A DNA stretch of 64,000 nucleotides from JBEKTW01 sp963727845 (GCA_963727845.1 CAVSHI010000002.1:1-64000); one strand, 5' to 3'. Shown: positions 1 through 10,246, counted from the stretch's first letter. A program made the numbers and translations. The notes: generated by a model not told the origin, from the sequence alone.

Positions 1-818
1 GAGGCGCCGTCGGCAATCGTGGCAAGACCGTCCGATGACCGAATTTAAGATCGTTGCTCGCTGGAAGAAATGTCACCGGAGGCTCCGTCACTACGCGGTC
101 GAGGACACGATTTAACGGCTTCTCCAGTAAATGCCGGTTTGTGGCAAGCAGTGTGTCGGATTTTCCGCATCATGTCAGCCATCGACGTTGAACGTTCGTA
201 TTTTTTCTCCACCTGCCAGCATCAGTACAAGCGCGTCGGTCAACTGGTACTCATTTTTTGTTCTTAGATACCTGCTGACAATTTCATCGATGCATTTCAC
301 AAGCAGTTTTGGATTTCGTATCCAGTATAGGCCGACAATATCGCGAAATTACTCGTGGGATGTTCCGGTTTTTCGATGAGCTTCGAAACGAATCCATTCT
401 GAAGCTCTGCGACGCCGAAGCGCCGGGGGTAGTCGACATGCTTCACGCCTATTGCTGAGTGCTGACCTTGAATCACCGGTTTCAGATCAACGTCAAAGAT
501 GGTGTCGCCAAGGATTATGAGGATCGGATCGGTAGAAAAATATTCCCGCGCGAGGTAGATGGCATGACCCAACCCCAGCCGCTCTTCCTGTTCGACGTAT
601 TGTACTTTTATGTGATAGTTCGACAACACGTACTCTCTGATCTTTTCACCCATATAGCCGACAATGATCGTCGCTTTATCACACCCGTCTTCGATGACCT
701 TATCCAGAATGTGTCCGATGATCGGCTTGCCCGCGACGTTGATTAACACCTTCGGAAGTGTGTAGGTGTGCGGTCGCAGACGGCTGCCGACACCTGCAAC
801 CGGGATTATTGCGTGCAT
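1..818 (-). pseudogene. Sugar-phosphate nucleotidyltransferase, decayed and running off the window edge
   Basis: Reading leftward from 818, the start MHAIIPVAGVGSRLRPHT is the signature loop of NTP_transferase (PF00483) enzymes, which make NDP-sugars from sugar-1-phosphates and an NTP. The reading continues through GDTIFD and LIEKPEHPTSNFAI and then stops at 297. The protein clearly continues in other frames: IVGLYWIRNPKLL and EYQLTDAL follow after one missing base near 339-345. Then FNVDG meets a TGA at 175-177 where Trp is expected, and GKSDTLLATNRHLLEKP resumes after another missing base near 167-171. There are thus at least three lesions, so a working full-length enzyme (family usual length about 330 aa) is unlikely unless the window edge is poorly sequenced. 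The 3' end lies beyond position 1. Two tRNA genes lie just upstream on the same strand. Confidence 0.85.
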
Positions 819-891
819 ATCGTTTTTCTAACTACAAGAGACATCAATCAGTTTCGACCTTATGATTCGGGAATTCATGCTCCATTCATTG

Positions 892-964
892 TGCCCCCAA
901 CCGGATTCGAACCGGTGTTACAAGCTTGAAAAGCTCGTGTCCTAGGCCTCTAGACAATGGGGGC
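892..964 (-). tRNA. tRNA-Glu (anticodon TTC)
   Basis: The minus strand folds into a 73-nt cloverleaf. The acceptor stem GCCCCCA pairs with TGGGGGC, the T arm carries GGTTCGAATCC, and the anticodon stem CGAGC/GCTTG encloses loop TTTTCAA, giving anticodon TTC. The discriminator base is A. CCA is not encoded. Confidence 0.95.
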
Positions 965-1072
965 GAATATCTTTCGGATCTCTGATTGGCGATTGCGGAT
1001 TGAGCATCTGGTCAATGTCTCAGGCCCAGCAACCAATCCACAATCCCAAATCTACGTTCGGCAATCAAGTCG

Positions 1073-1148
1073 GGTGTCCAGAGGGACTCGAACCCTCGAC
1101 CTCCAGGGCCACAACCTGGCGTTCTAACCAAACTGAACTATGGACACC
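1073..1148 (-). tRNA. tRNA-His (anticodon GTG)
   Basis: Minus-strand cloverleaf with acceptor GTGTCCA/TGGACAC, T arm GGTTCGAGTCC, and anticodon stem CCAGG/CCTGG around loop TTGTGGC, giving GTG. The flanking bases supply G at position -1 and C at 73, the identity pair specific to tRNA-His, so the anticodon reading is supported independently. It lies 108 bp upstream of tRNA-Glu on the same strand. Confidence 0.95.
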
Positions 1149-1405
1149 ATGTAACTGATTAATTCCGCTTCACATCCCTTAGCGTGGACCGCATAATTTC
1201 GAACGGCCGCTTGAGGAATCGAATTTGCGATTAATTCTTGAATCGATCTCTGGATAAGCGGGTTTTTGCAGTTTCCAAGATAGCGAAAATCAGACGGAAA
1301 AACAAGGAATGCCCGGAATGGTGCTGTCATTTCGCGGGCGCTTTGATTTTCTTTGCTATCACGGTCCATACCGTGACAGCACCACAATTCGGTCACGAAA
1401 TCCTG

Positions 1406-1440
1406 CCCGCCGCAACAAAGCATTGCTTTGGGCAGGCGGG
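1406..1440. repeat. 35-bp dispersed palindromic repeat, copy 1
   Basis: The ends CCCGCC and GGCGGG form an imperfect inverted repeat with an internal CAAAG/CTTTG arm. A second copy of the same length lies at 53583-53617, with 30 of 35 positions identical by my alignment. Copy 1 is in the 505-bp non-coding interval 1149-1653. Apart from this repeat and the promoter at 1495, I see no gene there; a 125-codon minus ORF runs into the tRNA-His gene and has no recognisable product. Confidence 0.7.
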
Positions 1441-1494
1441 GGTTCGTGAGCGCCTGGCAGCTCACCAAATTAGGAATACTGAATTTCTCAACGG

Positions 1495-1525
1495 TTGACA
1501 CTCAACGGATTCTTCTGTATATTTG
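1495..1525 (+). promoter_or_regulatory. Promoter of the 1654 gene
   Basis: TTGACA (1495-1500), 17-bp spacer, TATATT (1518-1523). The downstream bases extend this to TATATTTG, which also fits the Bacteroidota -7 consensus TAnnTTTG. It sits about 130 bp before the start codon. Confidence 0.75.
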
Positions 1526-1653
1526 CTATGTATATATAGAGGGATGGGAATTGGCATGCTTACCATCAGATCGACAGATCTTAAAGGAAGCCCTTTCCGT
1601 GCCGGATTGTATTGTTTTGCTGCCCATCATGACGCAACAGTAAGGAGGATCGC

Positions 1654-3015
1654 ATGAGATACGCACATGGCTACTTTCTAACTGCTTCGTTTTTCTTGTT
1701 TGTAGGGACGGCTATCACGCAACACGCAGGAAATGCAATTCGCCGCCATGACATCAAGCGCTGTGCCTCGGATTCTGGTGCCTGGCAAACTCAAACCACC
1801 GGTATCCCGGGAAGTACGCTCTATGCTCTTTCGGCGGTCGATGGGGATGTTTGCTGGCTGGCAGGGGCATCGGGGACAATTATTCGTACGATCGACGGTG
1901 GGAATACATGGTCGCTTGTGAATCCCGGAATAATTGACACACAGTCCATACACGCGTTCGAAGGAGTCGCCGATAGCATCGCTTTTGCCGCTGCGACATC
2001 GATGGACACTACGCGCATATATCGAACGACCGATGGTGGTTCCTCATGGTCCAAAGTCTTCTCCCAGGACAGCGGCAACATTGACGCGATCAAGATGTTC
2101 AACCCGAGCCAAGGTATCGCCATTGGAGATCCCGTTGGCGGACTATGGACAATTCTCAAGACCACAAATGGCGGCGAGACCTGGTTCAAAATTTCCGTGG
2201 AGCCACCTCAGGTTCGTGGCGGAAGCGGAGGGATGGCCTTCGGCACACTCGATACGACTTCCGTCTGGTTCTCTGATAACAATGGGCGCCGGTATTCGTC
2301 CGGCGATGGTGGAGAAACGTGGGGATATTCACCGGATTCATCGACAGCGACTACCGAACCCTGGTTTGTCTGCTGGAACTCACGCACCCGTGGGTTGATG
2401 GTCTCCAGGGATGAACCAGTGTACGGGTATTTCCACGGTTACTATGTTCTTCCCACCCCCTTGCCCACGCGGTTTGCTCCCACCGGCCTTGTAGGCGCAC
2501 TTGGAACAACTGAATTCTGGCTTGTCATGAACGGAATATGGTACTCGCCTGACGCCGGCAACGGATGGACGGCCGAACCTCCGTACGGACTCAGCAAGCC
2601 CGCGACATTAATTGATATGGTCACTCTCGGCTCAGATATTTCTGCCTGGGCGACCGGAACCGGTGATACAGTCTATCATTACCATCAGATCCTCACCGGC
2701 GTTGGAGTACATTCACAACCGATACCGAAGAAATTCTCACTCAATCAGAACTATCCCAACCCCTTCAACCCGACAACGACGGTGTCATTTGTCATTAGTC
2801 ACTCGTCATTTGTGACACTCAAAGTGTACGACGTGCTCGGCGAACAAGTGACTACACTGGTGAATGAGGTAAAGCAACCGGGTGAGTACACGGTGAGCTG
2901 GAATGCGGCAGCTTCCCCGAGCGGCGTATATTTTTGCCGCATGCTGGCCTCTCCGAATTCAAGCGGAGAAGCCGGGTCATTCACCCAGACAAGGAGGCTT
3001 GTTTTGCTGAAATAG
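1654..3015 (+). CDS. Secreted BNR/YCF48-like repeat protein with T9SS sorting domain
   Basis: 453 aa. The start has a strong Shine-Dalgarno (AAGGAGG 7 bp upstream) and an N-terminal hydrophobic export signal (FLTASFFLFVGTAIT). Residues about 45-350 hold BNR/YCF48-type beta-propeller strands, seen as repeated I(R/Y)TxDGGxxWS motifs (IRTIDGGNTWS, YRTTDGGSSWS, LKTTNGGETW). The C-terminal ~90 residues contain NQNYPNPFNPTTT and a conserved GVYFCRM...RLVLLK end, the T9SS type-A signal that directs export across the outer membrane. The ligand is unknown. The architecture resembles the N-terminal part and tail of the 36646-39612 product. A TCATTTGTCATTAGTCA-like stretch at about 2787-2822 encodes an atypical SFVISHSSFV segment in the sorting domain and may be a small insertion. 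A promoter precedes it and a terminator follows, so it is probably monocistronic. Confidence 0.85.
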   Translation: MRYAHGYFLTASFFLFVGTAITQHAGNAIRRHDIKRCASDSGAWQTQTTGIPGSTLYALSAVDGDVCWLAGASGTIIRTIDGGNTWSLVNPGIIDTQSIHAFEGVADSIAFAAATSMDTTRIYRTTDGGSSWSKVFSQDSGNIDAIKMFNPSQGIAIGDPVGGLWTILKTTNGGETWFKISVEPPQVRGGSGGMAFGTLDTTSVWFSDNNGRRYSSGDGGETWGYSPDSSTATTEPWFVCWNSRTRGLMVSRDEPVYGYFHGYYVLPTPLPTRFAPTGLVGALGTTEFWLVMNGIWYSPDAGNGWTAEPPYGLSKPATLIDMVTLGSDISAWATGTGDTVYHYHQILTGVGVHSQPIPKKFSLNQNYPNPFNPTTTVSFVISHSSFVTLKVYDVLGEQVTTLVNEVKQPGEYTVSWNAAASPSGVYFCRMLASPNSSGEAGSFTQTRRLVLLK

Positions 3016-3041
3016 CGCTAGCTCTCCCAGGTACCCCTCTC

Positions 3042-3077
3042 GAACCCCAATCAGCAATGGTTGGGGTTCTTCATTTT
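3042..3077 (+). terminator. Rho-independent terminator after the 1654 gene
   Basis: Stem GAACCCCAA/TTGGGGTTC with loop TCAGCAATGG and a T-rich tail TTCATTTT. The same stem core and identical loop recur at 19420-19452. Confidence 0.85.
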
Positions 3078-3244
3078 CAGTCAAGGAGAGTAGTAGCGGC
3101 CCGACAGACTGACTACGGTAGGATCGTTACCTCGACCCTCTCGGCATTCCGTGACAGGACACCATGTGCACATCCTGATGTTTTGCTTGAAAATCCTCAA
3201 ATCTTTAGATAATTGGCGCTTTCTTCTCGGTCTCCGCCGGCCAC

Positions 3245-3273
3245 TTGACAATCAGACTAAAAAGTCTTAAATT
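3245..3273 (+). promoter_or_regulatory. Promoter of the giant PKD gene
   Basis: TTGACA (3245-3250), 17-bp spacer, TAAATT (3268-3273). The spacer holds AATCAGACTAAAAAG (counting the last A of the -35 box), including an AGACT-AAAA-AGTCT inverted repeat that could be an operator. Nearly the same promoter stands at 10214. Confidence 0.75.
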
Positions 3274-3279
3274 ACCCAG

Positions 3280-3308
3280 GTACTTTCAAGAGCTACTTAG
3301 CTCTGAGG
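3280..3308 (+). promoter_or_regulatory. Predicted 5'-end leader hairpin of the PKD mRNA
   Basis: GTACTTTCAAGAG begins about 7 nt after the -10 box, so it should be the mRNA 5' end. The hairpin is GAGCT-ACTT-AGCTC followed by TGAGG. The leader of the 10427 gene has the same block with the stem changed to GAGTT/AACTC, a compensatory C-G to T-A change. The rest of the 437-bp interval 3016-3452 shows no gene. Confidence 0.6.
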
Positions 3309-3452
3309 CAAGTGAATGCCATTTGAACCTGGCGGAATGCAGCTTATCACGGAACCGTCTGATATCCAACCGAAGTATGAAATTATGTTGTCCATTCGTG
3401 TTATAGAATTTTAGATAACTGTTTAGCTATTCCAAACACATAAGAGGCAGCA

Positions 3453-6400
3453 ATGAAAAATTTATACAGCGTCCTGATGCTTGTCGTTGCAATGACGATG
3501 GTGCAAAGTATTTTTGCGCAATCGCTTCCGAATCCAAAAATAACATCTTCCTTTACACCGAGCAGGAGTTGCATGGGCGGTAAAGGCACTTCCGGTACGG
3601 GAAGCAACGGACTAGCAGGGTGCCTGTATGCCTGCGAAAATCACCTGGCGACGTATTGCGCGGGTGGTTCCGCAATCGATACATATGTATGGACTGTTGT
3701 GGGGGGAACTATCGGAGGTCATTCGGCCGACACGGGCGTAGGACTGAACTGCGTTACAGTGCTTTGGGGTCCCGCCGGAGGCGGAAATATATCGGTGGTC
3801 GAAACCGATACGAGTGGAAATTCAGGGATGGATAATTCCTGCGTGACCATCATCAACTCACCTGTGGCCGGGTTTACGCCAGCGACGGGGTCGTTCTGTT
3901 CCGGCATTTCAGTGAATTTCACGGACGCCTCAATGAACGCCATGAACTGGATTTGGAACTTTGGTGATCCGGCCAGCGGTGGCGCAAATGTCTCTTCTCT
4001 CCAAAATCCGACCCATGTTTTTTCTGCTCCGGGCACATACGTTGTAACCCAGGTTGTGTTCAATAGTTGCGGATGCAGCGATACAACGCATGGTACGATT
4101 ACGATTACCGCCCTTGCAGGTCCTACGATTGATTGCCCGTCCACAGTCTGTGCCGGCGCCACCAAGTGTTACTCCACGCCGAGTGGCTGTGCGGGTGCCA
4201 CGTACATATGGGCAATTGTCGGCGGCGTACGCATTGCCCCGTTCGGCAATTCCAATAACATTTGCGTTCAGTGGGGATCGGGAAATACTCAAGGCTCGAT
4301 CAGCCTCACGATCATGGGTTGCACCGGTATTTGTCCGGGACCGACCATGGTGAATATCCCGATCGTCCCTACGACAGATACAATCGCAGGCGCGAGTGTC
4401 GTGTGTTATAACAGCAACGCAGTCTATTCATTGCCTGCATGGCCGGGAACGTGTTACAACTGGACGGTCCCTAGCGGCGCAACGATTGTTGCGGGAGACA
4501 GCACCAATCACATTCAGCTTCATTGGGATTCAATCGGCACGTACGTCGTCCATGTTTCATGGGATAATCCCTTGCTCGACTGCGCTCCAGGCAGCGCATC
4601 GATCCAGGTCACGGTAAATCCGGATTTTTCAATTGTTGGTCCGACCGGACCGATCTGCCTCAATTCGAGCGCGACATTCACTGCATTCTGTAATCCCACC
4701 ACTCCCTCGACAAATTTCACGTGGTCATGCCCGGGCGGGACAGTGATTTCAGGACAAGGGACACAGAGCGCAACAATACAATTTACGTCACCCGGTCCGC
4801 AAACCGTCACGGCCACTCCCGGCAGCAGCCCAAACCCGTATTGTACAGCGAGTGAGTCGTTTACTGTCAACGTAATTCAAGTCAACCCGCCGACGAGCAT
4901 AACGGGACCGCTTGTAATCTGTGCGAACGGTTCATACACATACTCGACTCCCGCTCCGCCGTCCGGTCTTGACGTGCAGTGGTCGGCTACCAACGGAACG
5001 ATCACCGGATCTACTCATTCCAACCCCGTCACCGTCACGTGGGGCCCGACGGGTCCATATTCAATTTCGGTGTCCTACGTTAATACTGCGGCTCCCTTCT
5101 GCGCTTCGGTGCCATTTACGCTTCCGGTGAGTGTGTTCAGCGTACCGAGCATAACGGGAAGCGGGAATGTTTGTATGGATCAAACGGTAACGTATTCCGC
5201 CGGTGGATCCAACCCCGCCCTCAATTATCAGTGGTCGATTCTTCAGACGCCGACCGGACCTCCTTCAGTATATGGGAGCATTGTTACAGGCCAGGGTACA
5301 TATCAAATTTCCGTTCAGTGGCACGGACCCGGCCCCGTCACAGTCTATCTGCAAGTCACGGTTTGCAGCCATACTATTACGATGCCGGTGACCATCTATC
5401 CAAAGCCGACCCCAACAATCACCATGACCGGCTCGCTTTGTAATCCCGTAACCCTGACTGCAACGGCAGGATATGCCTCATATGTATGGTCCAACTTGTT
5501 TACAGGTAATCCTATCGTTGTAACATCCGGGGGAAGCTACACCGTCACAGTGACGAACGCTGCGGGATGTACCGGGACGGCGACAATCAATGTTCCTCAA
5601 CCTCCGGGGCCGGTTGCAAGTATATCGACTCCCGACCAGATTTCATATTGTCCCGCGAATGCGACAGTCAACACGAGATTGTACGCACTTCAGGGAGCAG
5701 GATATACCTATTCCTGGCAGCCCGGAAATATTTCCGGAAATCCGTTCACTGCTACTGCGGCCGGAACGTACTACGTAATAGTGACCGATGCGAACGGGTG
5801 TACCGCAACGTCGAATTCAATCACGATCACAACGGGGCCGTGTTCCAATCCAGCTCCCTGCAACACAACGGACACATTAGGATTTACGATCAATACTCCA
5901 ATCTGTAATCCTGTGATATTCAATGGATTGTATACCGCAGGTGTCACGGGGCAATCGTGGAGTTTTGGAGACCCGAACAGTCCGAATAATACGTCAAATC
6001 TGCAAAATCCATCGCACCTGTTCACCTCGGCAGGATATTATACGGTGACCTATAGCGGCAATGGCGCTAATACGTCTCCGCCGCCTTCGACGTGTCCACT
6101 CGCGTCGACGAAGGTCGTGGCGATCCCGCTTGCGGCAGATTTCAGTTACGTGACTGCTTGTCCCGGAACTCCGACAGTTTTCACGGATCACTCAACGTAT
6201 CTCCCGCCATTTGCCATCACGTCGTACGCATGGAACTTCGGAGATCCGCCCAGCCTTGGAAACAATGTATCGTCGCTTCCGAATCCGACGCACGTGTACG
6301 GTCCCGGAACCTATACTGTCACGTTAACGATATCGAATGGGACGTGCAGTGTCACACAAACCAAGACATTCACAATCAATCCCTATCCATCTGCAGCATT

Positions 6401-9400
6401 CACGCTGCCGTCGGTGGGATGCGTCAATACCGATATTCCCATGAGCGCAACAGTTAACGGACTCACATATTTGTGGGCATTTGGGGACAGTGCAACTTCA
6501 GCTTTGCAGACCACATCGCATGCGTATGCAACGCCGGGAATATATACTGTACTTCTGACGGTCACGAATGCTCAAGGATGCACCGATACGCTCTCGCACT
6601 CGATAACAATCAATCCTGCGCCGGGCGGATGCTCGATCTCGCCCTCGGGAACGGTTACGCTCTGCCCCAACCAACTTCCATTTACTCTTACGGCGCCTTC
6701 GGCAACGTCATATCAATGGTATCAAAATGGAACCGCTATCGCCGGCCCTGCGGGAATCGCATCTACGCTTGCGGTGACAGTTGCAGGAAGCTACACCGTT
6801 GCGGTGATAGACCCGAACGGTTGCAAATGCACAACGCCTCCGGTAATAGTCGTCGTGAATCCTAAGCCGGCAGTTAATATTTCAGTCCTCCCGGGTCAAC
6901 TGGTTTGTCTGAATCCCGGACCAAACTCTATATCGATTTCCACGCCGCCTGGTCCCGGAACATACACATTTATGTGGAAAAAGGACGGCAATCCATTTGA
7001 TTCCACGAATAGCTTCACCGACGTGTTCAACACGCCGGGAGTTCACGTGTACGTCGTTGTCGTAACCGATACAACCACCGGTTGTACTAATACGGCCTCG
7101 ACAACAATCGTTGTATGCAACGCTCCGCCGCCTCCAACCATAACTCCGAGCGGCAGCGTGAACTTGTGTCAGGGCGATTCCGTTAAGCTCACAAGTTCGG
7201 TTGGGCCCCCGGCCATTATCTGGAGCACCGGTCAGACAACACAGAGTATTACGGTCTATGCCTCAGGAACGTACACCGTTACATATACCGATCCGGGCTG
7301 CGGCTGCAAGAGCACTGCGAGCATTCCGGTAAAGGTATATCCGTATCCGGATTTCACTCTATTCCCATTTGATAGCCCGGATTGTTGCGACAAAGTCTGC
7401 GACACGGCGCATATCTGCGCGCCCAAGGGATACCTGGGTTATCAATGGCTGGAGAATGGCGTGCCTGTGCCAGCCCCTGTCGGCCAGGAAGAAGAGTTTT
7501 ATCCTCCGTCGAGCGGTAGCTACCAATTGGTCCTGACCGGTCCGAACGGATGTACGGATACCTCGAAGCCGTACTGCCTTATTGAAGAAAAATGCAGCGG
7601 CATGTGTGTTACGCCGCCGACCGGAATGGTGGCCTGGTGGCCGTTAGGAGATCCGGATGGCGGGATCCTGGATACGGAAATTGTCGCCACGCGTGACGGC
7701 GTCCCGAAGCCGGGTGCGATTAAAAATTATTTCACGTGGACTTCGGGATTCGGGCCTTCGCCTGCCAGCACCGTACCCGGTATCGGCGGCGGCAAGGTCG
7801 GCGACGCCCTCTACTTCTTTGGACAGAATGCAACGAGGACCTATGTGGATGTGCCTCACAGCTCAGCTATAACTTTCTCGAGCTCTGACATGTCCATCGA
7901 CGCATGGGTGCGTATTGATAGGAATGCCAGCGGCATTCAGCCAATTGTCGAAAAAATGATCTTCAGTTCATCAAGTGGGATAGTGGGATATCGTCTCTAC
8001 CTGCTCAATGGCATGCTGACGTTCGACGTGTCGCCGGCGACCCCGGGCACGATTCAATATTCGACGGCTCTTGTGCCGGCCGTCTGGCACCACGTTGTCG
8101 CCACATTGCAGCGGAATTCGGCGCCGCGGCAGTACAAGCTGTATGTCGATGGAGTTCTCGTTAAGACCGCGGCGATCTCGACGATCGGCAGTCTTGCGGA
8201 AACAGCCGACCTCATCATCGGCGGATGGCCGTTCGCGACCGAAGATTCGCTCCAGAGTATTGCCATTGATGAGCTGGAGCTCTTTTCGCGAGCAATCGAT
8301 TCGGCCGACGTTGCTTCGCTCTACCATGCTGACAGCCAGGGCAAATGCCGCGCATGTGGTATGGCGTGCATGGGTGTCATCAGTGGAACGAAGTGGTTTG
8401 ACCAGAATCGCAACGGCATATTGGATCCCCACGAAACGGGGATTAACCAGTGGAAAATAGCTCTGGTACTGTGCGATGCCAGCCACATGCCGACGACAGA
8501 TACCATTGCCGTCACGTATACGGATTCACTGGGTAACTATGCGTTCAAGGGTGTCTGTGCCGGTGAATACTGCATCGTTGAAGAACATCGTCCGGGTTGG
8601 CTGGAAACGTACCCCGTTCCAGGCGCTTATCACATCAACCTTGTTGAGAACCAGGTGGTGGGCGGATACAATTTCGGCAATTGGCATCCGCGAATTTCGA
8701 TCCTGAACGGGGTTGGGATTGATACAGTCGTATTCAATCCGAATTTGATTTACGACGGCGATCAAACTCCATGGCCAATCGTCATTGCGCAACTGAACCC
8801 GTACCACATACTCTTCAATGGACTTTCCGGAGTCGGGACCGAACCCAATCTCTCCGGCGCTACAGGAACCTTCAGCGTCCGGCGCAGAGCAGTGGCAAAT
8901 TACTCGTTCTCGCAAATCATGGTGAATGACAGCGTTCTTACCAATGGTAACGCCGATTCCGTGATCGTTACGTTGACTTCAGACACGACTCAGGGAGTAA
9001 CGATAGGATTCTTCAACGTTGGCACCCCCGATACCACCATTCGGTTCCGTACGTTCACCGCAGATCAATTGGCCCAACTCAATCAGGCCAAGGTCACGAC
9101 CGTCAAAAGGGGCCAGAAGACATTCGCAGCGAATACTGCGGATGTCATTGCAGCCATTCTTAAGAGCCGCGGAACGTTAATCGTGGGTGAAGCCGGCCAG
9201 ATGATTGCGAAAAGCAAAATCGGCGCATACATCGTTCCGGTGAATCAAACCGAAGTCTTTAGCACGTTTGATACGAAAAACACGACGCATACCGGTACTC
9301 CACACGGGCTCGATTTCGATGATAAGTTCAATCCATTATTGAAACTTCTGAGAGAGCTTCCGGCCACGAAACAGAACAACAAGTTAGTCGCGGACATGTT

Positions 9401-10085
9401 GGCGCTGGAAATCAATATCCAGGCGAGTGATCAGGGAATCACGCCATCGGGCTTTGGCGACCTTGTTATCGTGGATAGCTTGTTGACATCGGATCTACGG
9501 CGCATCAATCCTCAGGGCACGATCAGGGGGCTTGCCGATTCGGTCAATAATATCATGACGAATTGGAGAGGTGTGTCGGCGGACATTTACGTGAATGTAG
9601 ATAATATCGTCACGCAGATCAATGGTGCGTTCCAGAAGCCATTGCCGTTCAGTTCCACGGATACTCTCAGCTGGATGCTGGGCAAGAACCTCAGGCTCAA
9701 TGGCGCTGTGGGATTGTTTAATGTTCCGTTCTTGCTGAAGATCGCAAGTTCAGCAAGCTACAAGAACGAACATGGCTTGGTGCAGAGTCCCCAAGTTCCG
9801 CTGGAATTCGCCCTGCATCAGAACTATCCAAATCCGTTCAATCCTGTAACAGTGATAAGCTATGATCTGCCCGTTTCTGCACATGTCAGGCTAACAATTT
9901 ACAACATGCTCGGTCAGTTGGTGCATACGGTGGTCGATGAAGTTCAGAGTGCCGGTTCCAGATCAGCACAGTGGGACGCCAGTAATGTTGCTAGCGGTGT
10001 CTACATTTACCGCATGGATGCGATTGCCGTGGATGAACCGTCGAAAGCCTTCATAAACGTGAAGAAGATGGTGCTCATAAAATAG
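3453..10085 (+). CDS. Giant secreted PKD/Ig-like/LamG/SdrD-B protein with T9SS sorting domain
   Basis: 2210 aa. Signal peptide at residues 1-23 (ends SIFAQ), preceded by GAGG. Residues about 60-1380 are a long array of Ig-like and PKD modules; the PKD signature WxFGDP with NPTHxF and GTYxVT is visible near residues 165, 840, 930 and 1010. A LamG/concanavalin-like domain spans about 1391-1609 (VAWWPLGD, MSIDAWVRI, WHHVVATL, LYVDGVLV). An SdrD-B/Cna-B-like domain follows at about 1643-1735 (ISGTKWFDQNRNGILDPHE). Residues 2121-2210 are the T9SS type-A domain (HQNYPNPFNP, ending in VKKMVLIK). The Cys-rich Ig modules suggest disulphides outside the cytoplasm. It is probably a surface adhesin or glycan-binding protein, but the target is not readable from sequence. 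It has its own promoter and terminator and no obvious operon partner. Confidence 0.85.
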   Translation: MKNLYSVLMLVVAMTMVQSIFAQSLPNPKITSSFTPSRSCMGGKGTSGTGSNGLAGCLYACENHLATYCAGGSAIDTYVWTVVGGTIGGHSADTGVGLNCVTVLWGPAGGGNISVVETDTSGNSGMDNSCVTIINSPVAGFTPATGSFCSGISVNFTDASMNAMNWIWNFGDPASGGANVSSLQNPTHVFSAPGTYVVTQVVFNSCGCSDTTHGTITITALAGPTIDCPSTVCAGATKCYSTPSGCAGATYIWAIVGGVRIAPFGNSNNICVQWGSGNTQGSISLTIMGCTGICPGPTMVNIPIVPTTDTIAGASVVCYNSNAVYSLPAWPGTCYNWTVPSGATIVAGDSTNHIQLHWDSIGTYVVHVSWDNPLLDCAPGSASIQVTVNPDFSIVGPTGPICLNSSATFTAFCNPTTPSTNFTWSCPGGTVISGQGTQSATIQFTSPGPQTVTATPGSSPNPYCTASESFTVNVIQVNPPTSITGPLVICANGSYTYSTPAPPSGLDVQWSATNGTITGSTHSNPVTVTWGPTGPYSISVSYVNTAAPFCASVPFTLPVSVFSVPSITGSGNVCMDQTVTYSAGGSNPALNYQWSILQTPTGPPSVYGSIVTGQGTYQISVQWHGPGPVTVYLQVTVCSHTITMPVTIYPKPTPTITMTGSLCNPVTLTATAGYASYVWSNLFTGNPIVVTSGGSYTVTVTNAAGCTGTATINVPQPPGPVASISTPDQISYCPANATVNTRLYALQGAGYTYSWQPGNISGNPFTATAAGTYYVIVTDANGCTATSNSITITTGPCSNPAPCNTTDTLGFTINTPICNPVIFNGLYTAGVTGQSWSFGDPNSPNNTSNLQNPSHLFTSAGYYTVTYSGNGANTSPPPSTCPLASTKVVAIPLAADFSYVTACPGTPTVFTDHSTYLPPFAITSYAWNFGDPPSLGNNVSSLPNPTHVYGPGTYTVTLTISNGTCSVTQTKTFTINPYPSAAFTLPSVGCVNTDIPMSATVNGLTYLWAFGDSATSALQTTSHAYATPGIYTVLLTVTNAQGCTDTLSHSITINPAPGGCSISPSGTVTLCPNQLPFTLTAPSATSYQWYQNGTAIAGPAGIASTLAVTVAGSYTVAVIDPNGCKCTTPPVIVVVNPKPAVNISVLPGQLVCLNPGPNSISISTPPGPGTYTFMWKKDGNPFDSTNSFTDVFNTPGVHVYVVVVTDTTTGCTNTASTTIVVCNAPPPPTITPSGSVNLCQGDSVKLTSSVGPPAIIWSTGQTTQSITVYASGTYTVTYTDPGCGCKSTASIPVKVYPYPDFTLFPFDSPDCCDKVCDTAHICAPKGYLGYQWLENGVPVPAPVGQEEEFYPPSSGSYQLVLTGPNGCTDTSKPYCLIEEKCSGMCVTPPTGMVAWWPLGDPDGGILDTEIVATRDGVPKPGAIKNYFTWTSGFGPSPASTVPGIGGGKVGDALYFFGQNATRTYVDVPHSSAITFSSSDMSIDAWVRIDRNASGIQPIVEKMIFSSSSGIVGYRLYLLNGMLTFDVSPATPGTIQYSTALVPAVWHHVVATLQRNSAPRQYKLYVDGVLVKTAAISTIGSLAETADLIIGGWPFATEDSLQSIAIDELELFSRAIDSADVASLYHADSQGKCRACGMACMGVISGTKWFDQNRNGILDPHETGINQWKIALVLCDASHMPTTDTIAVTYTDSLGNYAFKGVCAGEYCIVEEHRPGWLETYPVPGAYHINLVENQVVGGYNFGNWHPRISILNGVGIDTVVFNPNLIYDGDQTPWPIVIAQLNPYHILFNGLSGVGTEPNLSGATGTFSVRRRAVANYSFSQIMVNDSVLTNGNADSVIVTLTSDTTQGVTIGFFNVGTPDTTIRFRTFTADQLAQLNQAKVTTVKRGQKTFAANTADVIAAILKSRGTLIVGEAGQMIAKSKIGAYIVPVNQTEVFSTFDTKNTTHTGTPHGLDFDDKFNPLLKLLRELPATKQNNKLVADMLALEINIQASDQGITPSGFGDLVIVDSLLTSDLRRINPQGTIRGLADSVNNIMTNWRGVSADIYVNVDNIVTQINGAFQKPLPFSSTDTLSWMLGKNLRLNGAVGLFNVPFLLKIASSASYKNEHGLVQSPQVPLEFALHQNYPNPFNPVTVISYDLPVSAHVRLTIYNMLGQLVHTVVDEVQSAGSRSAQWDASNVASGVYIYRMDAIAVDEPSKAFINVKKMVLIK

Positions 10086-10148
10086 TGAGTGCCGAGGAAC
10101 GGCGCTGAAGTGCTTGTTCTATGAAATAACTTCAATGTTCCGATCAAA

Positions 10149-10179
10149 GCCGACCCGTACTCATTGCGGGTCGGTTTTT
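10149..10179 (+). terminator. Rho-independent terminator after the PKD gene
   Basis: Stem GCCGACCCG/CGGGTCGGT, loop TACTCATTG, tail TTTTT. Confidence 0.9.
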
Positions 10180-10213
10180 GTATTCCTCGCAATTGGAAAC
10201 TTCCAGCCCCTGC

Positions 10214-10242
10214 TTGACAATCAGACTAAAAACTCTTAAATT
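10214..10242 (+). promoter_or_regulatory. Promoter of the 10427 gene
   Basis: TTGACA (10214-10219), 17-bp spacer, TAAATT (10237-10242), extended to TAAATTTG. The spacer differs from that at 3251-3267 by one base (G to C), which breaks the AGACT/AGTCT palindrome seen there. Confidence 0.75.
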
Positions 10243-10246
10243 TGTA

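Noticed and set aside
1124..1501. 125-codon minus-strand open frame
   Set aside because: It runs into the tRNA-His gene and over the 35-bp palindrome and shows no recognisable domain or start context.
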